64,000 bases of DNA. Source: Streptomyces sp. NBC_00250 (GTDB lineage Bacteria; Actinomycetota; Actinomycetes; Streptomycetales; Streptomycetaceae). Position numbers and translations under genes: made by a program. The notes under the pieces were generated by a model. The model saw only the letters and a list, made by a program, of their open reading frames with translations. It ran no database searches and had not been told where the DNA came from. How positions within the stretch are numbered: position 1 is the stretch's first letter; every line of letters begins with the position of its first letter. The stretch is taken from positions 1,550,001 to 1,614,000 of the forward strand of contig NZ_CP108088.1 in NCBI RefSeq assembly GCF_036192275.1, given 5' to 3'. Below, piece after piece: positions 58,913-64,000 of the stretch.

Positions 58913-59188
58913 TCAGCCGCCCGCGAACGGGGGCAGCACTTCGACCGTGCCCCCTTGGGGCAGCGGTACGGCGCGGTGGTCCCGGTGGCCGACCGGGTGA
59001 CCGTCGACCAGGAACGAACAGTGCCCCAGGAGTCGGGCGAAGCGCGGCCGGTCGGTGCGGAGGGAGCGGGCGTGAGCCAGTGCCTCCGCGAGGGTCGTGG
59101 CGCGATAGGGCTCCTCGGGCGTACCGGCCTCGGCCTTGGCGGCCGCCCAGTAGCGGATCGTTCCGGCGGGTGTGGTCGACGTCGTCAC
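58913..59188 (-). CDS. moaD: Molybdopterin synthase sulfur-carrier subunit MoaD/ThiS family
   Basis: 91 residues, ubiquitin-like fold: TIRYWAAAKAEAGTPEE, SFLVDGHPVGHRDHRAVPLP and the required C-terminal Gly-Gly (VEVLPPFAGG). It starts at GTG 59188 with GAGGAGG upstream. The Gly-Gly tail is activated and thiocarboxylated and docks into MoaE, encoded next. Confidence 0.94.
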   Translation of the reverse strand: MTTSTTPAGTIRYWAAAKAEAGTPEEPYRATTLAEALAHARSLRTDRPRFARLLGHCSFLVDGHPVGHRDHRAVPLPQGGTVEVLPPFAGG

Positions 59189-59239
59189 GGCTGTTCCTCC
59201 TCGGGTGGTTCCGTGCGGGTGCTGCGGAGCGCACGACGG

Positions 59240-60601
59240 TCAGGGTCCGGGTACGTCGAGCACCTCGACGTCGGCTCCGGCGGCCAGGCCTCCGGGTGGC
59301 ACCACCACGAGGCCGTCGGCGCGGGCGAGGCCGCGCAGCATGGCCGGCCCGTCGAAGGGCAGCGGCGCCACCCGCTGCCCGGATCGGCGTACGGGCAGCA
59401 GCCGGGTGTCGCGCGGGTGCCCCGGCAGGGCTGCGGCGCAGGCCGCGCGGAACGGCTCGGGGTCCGGGTGCCCGCCGAGCCGGCGGAGCAGCGGTACGGC
59501 AAGGGTCACGGTGCCGGCGACGGCGGCGAGCGGGTTGCCGGGCAGGCCCACCAGGTGGCGGGGCCGGCCGTCGGCGCCCGGCGGCAGTTCGGCGAACAGC
59601 ATGGGATGGCCGGGCCGTACGGCGACGGAGTCGACGAGCAGCCGGGCGCCGAGCTTCGCGAGGGCGTCGTGCAGGAAGTCCACGGGGCCGGCGGCGGTGC
59701 TGCCGGTGGTGACGACGACATCGGCGGTGGAGTCGCGCACGGCCTCGAACAACGGCCCGAAGGCGTCGGACACCAGGCGGCGGCCGGTGACGTCCGCGCC
59801 CCGGCCGCTCAGCCAGGGCGGCAGGAGCGGGCCGAGGGCATCGCGCACACGCCCGTCCCCGGGCAGTCCTGCCGTCAGCAACTCGTCGCCGAGGATGAGG
59901 AGTTCGACGGCCGGGCGGCGGTGCACGGCGAGCCGGTCGTACCCGGCCGCCGCCGCGAGGCCGAGGACGGCGGGGGTCACGGTCGTACCGGCGGGGAGCA
60001 GGGGTTCGCCCTCCTGGCTCTCCTGCCCCCGGGGCCGGACGTCACGGCCGGCCGCCAGTGGTCCGGGACCGGTGGACCGGTCGAACAGCATCGCCTCCCG
60101 GGCGTCGGCGTCCCCGTGCTCCCGGCGCAGGACGGCACTGGCTCCCGCGGGCAGCCGGGCGCCGGTGGCGATGGGGACGGCGGTGCCGGGGCGCAACGGG
60201 CGGGACCGCCCACCGGCCAGTACGTCGCCGCCCCGCAGTCGCCAGGGCCCGGGGCCGGCCACGGCCCATCCGTCCATCGCGGAGGTGTCGAACGACGGCA
60301 GGGCGGTGAGCGCCGTCAGCGGCTCGGCGAGCGCGTGACCGAGCGCCTCGCCGAGGCCGCGGTCGACGACGGGCAGGGCCGCCACGTCGCGCGCGACCTC
60401 CCGCGCCCGGCCCCAGGCCACGGCGTGGCCGTGCCCGGTCGGCCGGGCAGCCGCCGTCTCCCTCGGTGGCCCCGACGAGACGGGGTCGGTCGCGCCGTCC
60501 TCCGCCTCCGGGTGCCCGGGCACCGGATCCACCGCGTGTCCCCGCTCCAGGCTCGTCCGGGAGGTCCCGCCTCCCGGGCCGCTCATCGGTGCCGCAGTCA
60601 T
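59240..60601 (-). CDS. moeA: Molybdopterin molybdotransferase MoeA
   Basis: 453 residues. SFDTSAMDGWAVAGPGPWRL is the MoeA signature (conserved Asp-Gly-Trp/Tyr-Ala). GELLPAGT-like EGEPLLPAGTTVTPAVLGLA, TTGSTAAGPVDFLHDALAKL and VGLPGNPLAAVAGTVTLAVP follow, then a C-terminal domain. The first ~60 residues are a Pro/Gly-rich extension absent from shorter MoeA. ATG 60601 has GAGGGAG about 7 nt upstream. It inserts molybdate into adenylylated molybdopterin. 51 bp upstream of moaD. Confidence 0.95.
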   Translation of the reverse strand: MTAAPMSGPGGGTSRTSLERGHAVDPVPGHPEAEDGATDPVSSGPPRETAAARPTGHGHAVAWGRAREVARDVAALPVVDRGLGEALGHALAEPLTALTALPSFDTSAMDGWAVAGPGPWRLRGGDVLAGGRSRPLRPGTAVPIATGARLPAGASAVLRREHGDADAREAMLFDRSTGPGPLAAGRDVRPRGQESQEGEPLLPAGTTVTPAVLGLAAAAGYDRLAVHRRPAVELLILGDELLTAGLPGDGRVRDALGPLLPPWLSGRGADVTGRRLVSDAFGPLFEAVRDSTADVVVTTGSTAAGPVDFLHDALAKLGARLLVDSVAVRPGHPMLFAELPPGADGRPRHLVGLPGNPLAAVAGTVTLAVPLLRRLGGHPDPEPFRAACAAALPGHPRDTRLLPVRRSGQRVAPLPFDGPAMLRGLARADGLVVVPPGGLAAGADVEVLDVPGP

Positions 60602-60738
60602 GTGTCGCTCCCTCGCTTCCTGTCGTCCGTGGGGCCGTGGCGCTTCGTCAGTCATCAGGCACAAGCCGCCCGCCACCAGCCGCCAGGCCTCGGGCCTCCT
60701 CAGGGGCCTCAGGGCCGCAGGTCCTCAGGCGTCCGCTC

Positions 60739-61779
60739 TCAACCACCGATCGCCGACATCGGACGCTCCGGCCGCCGGAACTCCGGGCTGTCGATCGCGT
60801 GCCCCGGGCCCTTGCCACCGATCGAGCTCCGCCAGGCCGCCTCCAGCTCCGCGTCACCGGCACCGCCCCTCAGCAGCGCCCGCAGGTCCGATTCCTCGGT
60901 GGCGAAGAGGCAGTTGCGCAGCTGTCCGTCGGCGGTGAGCCGGACCCGGTCGCAGCTGCCGCAGAACGGGCGGGTCACGCTCGCGATGACCCCGACCACC
61001 GTGTCGGTGCCGGCGATCCGCCACTCCTCCGCGGGCGCGTTGTCCCGCCGCCCGACCGGGATCAGTTCGAAGCGCTCGCCGAGGCGGTCCAGGATCTCCT
61101 CGGCGGTGACCATCCCGTCCCGGTCCCAGGCGCCCTGCGCGTCCAACGGCATGGACTCGATGAACCGTGCCCGGTAGCCGTGCTCGACGGCGAAGGCCGC
61201 CAGGTCGGCGATCTCGTCGTCGTTGACCCCGCGCACCGGAACGGTGTTGATCTTGACGGGGGCGAGACCGGCGGCACGGGCCGCGCGCAGTCCTGCCAGC
61301 ACGTCGGGGAGGCGGTCGCGCCGGGTGATCGCGGCGAACCGCTCGGGGCGCAGGGTGTCCAGGCTGACGTTGACCCGGCTCAGCCCCGCCTCGCGCAGGG
61401 CGGCGGCGCTGCGCGCCAGGCCGATGCCGTTGGTGGTGAGGGACAGTTCGGGCGCGTCGGGCAGGGCGTGCAGTCGTGCGACGAGTCCGGGCAGGCCACG
61501 GCGCAGCAGGGGTTCGCCGCCGGTCAGCCGTACCTCGGTGATGCCGAGGCGCCACGCGGCGATGCGGACGAGCCTGACGACCTCGTCGTCGGTGAGCAGC
61601 TCGGGCCGGGGCAGCCAGTCGAGGCCCTCGGCGGGCATGCAGTACGTGCAGCGCAGATTGCAGCGGTCGGTGAGGGACACCCGAAGGTCCGTGTGGACCC
61701 GGCCGAAGCGGTCCGTCAGCGGGGACGGGACGGCCGTCGGCGGAGCCGGGACGGTGCTGTCGAGGAGCGGTCGGGACAC
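60739..61779 (-). CDS. moaA: GTP 3',8-cyclase MoaA (radical SAM)
   Basis: About 346 residues. The radical-SAM cluster is CNLRCTYCMPAEGL (CxxxCxxC). The second 4Fe-4S site is CGSCDRVRLTADGQLRNC. It has GGEPLLRRGLPGLVARL, NVSLDTLRPERFAAITRR and the essential C-terminal Gly-Gly (SAIGG). It converts GTP to the 3',8-cyclo intermediate in the first step of molybdenum-cofactor synthesis; moaC is not in the window. The start is placed at GTG 61779 with GAAGG upstream; ATG 61818 (MRDCRRAEEE) is an alternative. First gene of the mo-cofactor run. Confidence 0.95.
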   Translation of the reverse strand: MSRPLLDSTVPAPPTAVPSPLTDRFGRVHTDLRVSLTDRCNLRCTYCMPAEGLDWLPRPELLTDDEVVRLVRIAAWRLGITEVRLTGGEPLLRRGLPGLVARLHALPDAPELSLTTNGIGLARSAAALREAGLSRVNVSLDTLRPERFAAITRRDRLPDVLAGLRAARAAGLAPVKINTVPVRGVNDDEIADLAAFAVEHGYRARFIESMPLDAQGAWDRDGMVTAEEILDRLGERFELIPVGRRDNAPAEEWRIAGTDTVVGVIASVTRPFCGSCDRVRLTADGQLRNCLFATEESDLRALLRGGAGDAELEAAWRSSIGGKGPGHAIDSPEFRRPERPMSAIGG

Positions 61780-61855
61780 GGGGCTGCCTTCTTCCTCTGC
61801 CCTGCGGCAGTCGCGCATTTCTCACCCGCTGCCCACTTTCGGGGGATACCCGGAT

Positions 61856-61983
61856 GAAGTCAAAGAGGGTTTCTCTATTACGTGATCGGTGGCGCCGATC
61901 AGATCCAGCAAACCCGCTCTGACCTGGAACATCACAACGATAAGCTGCGCCTGTCAGCTCATCGAATTCTCCTCTTTGACTTC
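61856..61983. promoter_or_regulatory. Divergent promoter region with an exact 13-bp inverted repeat
   Basis: GAAGTCAAAGAGG at 61856-61868 and its exact complement CCTCTTTGACTTC at 61971-61983. Each contains TTGACT, reading towards moaA on the minus strand and towards the second oxidoreductase on the plus strand. On the minus strand GAAAGT lies 17 nt downstream; on the plus strand GATATT lies 18 nt downstream. I read these as paired -35 elements of divergent promoters with a shared extended sequence. The -10 boxes are weak. Confidence 0.6.
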
Positions 61984-62064
61984 CTGCGGCGAATAAGCGG
62001 ATATTCGGCTCACCATCACCGGAACGCAGGGTGCCGAAACACAGAAAAAGAGGCGCAGCCGATC

Positions 62065-64000
<1,936 letters not shown>

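Noticed and set aside
61819..62064. Possible molybdenum-cofactor riboswitch before the second oxidoreductase
   Set aside because: The region is short and AT-richer, and its structure is better explained by paired -35-like repeats; no riboswitch core could be laid out.

Overview
The window is high-GC actinobacterial chromosome, most probably Streptomyces. Supporting signs are strong GC bias at third codon positions, many GTG/TTG starts, frequent ATGA/GTGA stop-start overlaps, a tRNA-Pro(GGG), an encapsulin/DyP pair, large LuxR/LAL-type ATPases and an S8 protease with a P-domain. I see no plasmid or phage backbone. The only clear sign of gene flux is a patch of decayed gene fragments on the 3' side of the tRNA gene.

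Layout. 1-7.2 kb: the 3' part of a hydantoinase/oxoprolinase B gene faces a minus-strand operon (MFS transporter, short hydantoinase-A-like protein, DUF917/S-methylthiohydantoin desulfurase-like protein, PucR regulator), followed by a small YrhK-like membrane protein. 7.2-21.7 kb: a sugar-oxidation and stress block with a tandem universal stress protein, a gluconokinase-mutarotase fusion coupled to a cyclase-family hydrolase, a GMC oxidoreductase, a glucose-dehydrogenase-like SDR, cytochrome bd oxidase (cydAB), a CPA1 antiporter, a GH15 glucoamylase/trehalase-like enzyme and a DUF2254 membrane protein. 21.7-22.8 kb: pseudogene remnants, a near-perfect 31-bp palindrome, a terminator and tRNA-Pro. 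22.8-32.5 kb: a LAL-like ATPase without a DNA-binding domain, DUF309, DUF488, a TetR repressor with a three-half-site operator, a PAP2-type membrane enzyme plus DMT transporter, an SPFH protein coupled to an NAD-kinase-fold protein behind twin operators, and a GNAT acetyltransferase.

33.1-38.1 kb: a secreted subtilase with a P-domain and a LuxR-family ATPase regulator. 38.1-46.7 kb: the most striking region. A caspase-like protease diverges from a DNA/RNA non-specific endonuclease. Next come an 1823-residue protein with an effector-associated-domain-like N-terminus, two NTPase modules, TPR-like repeats and a C-terminal trypsin-like protease, and a second trypsin-like protease 7 bp downstream. 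I read this as a candidate NLR/STAND-type conflict (immunity or programmed-death) locus that brings together two protease classes, a nuclease and a sensor ATPase.

46.7-50 kb: two uncharacterised genes, a secreted serine beta-lactamase-like hydrolase and a GreA/GreB-domain protein. 50-54 kb: a four-gene minus-strand operon encoding DyP peroxidase with a C-terminal encapsulin targeting peptide, the encapsulin shell, a DUF1345 membrane protein and a phytoene-desaturase-like FAD oxidoreductase. 54.2-64 kb: two FdhF/YdeP-type molybdopterin oxidoreductases flank a molybdenum-cofactor set (moaA, moeA, moaD, moaE) and a FUSC transporter. The second oxidoreductase runs off the right edge. The moaA/oxidoreductase-2 divergent region carries an exact 13-bp inverted repeat that contains a TTGACT -35-like box for each direction.
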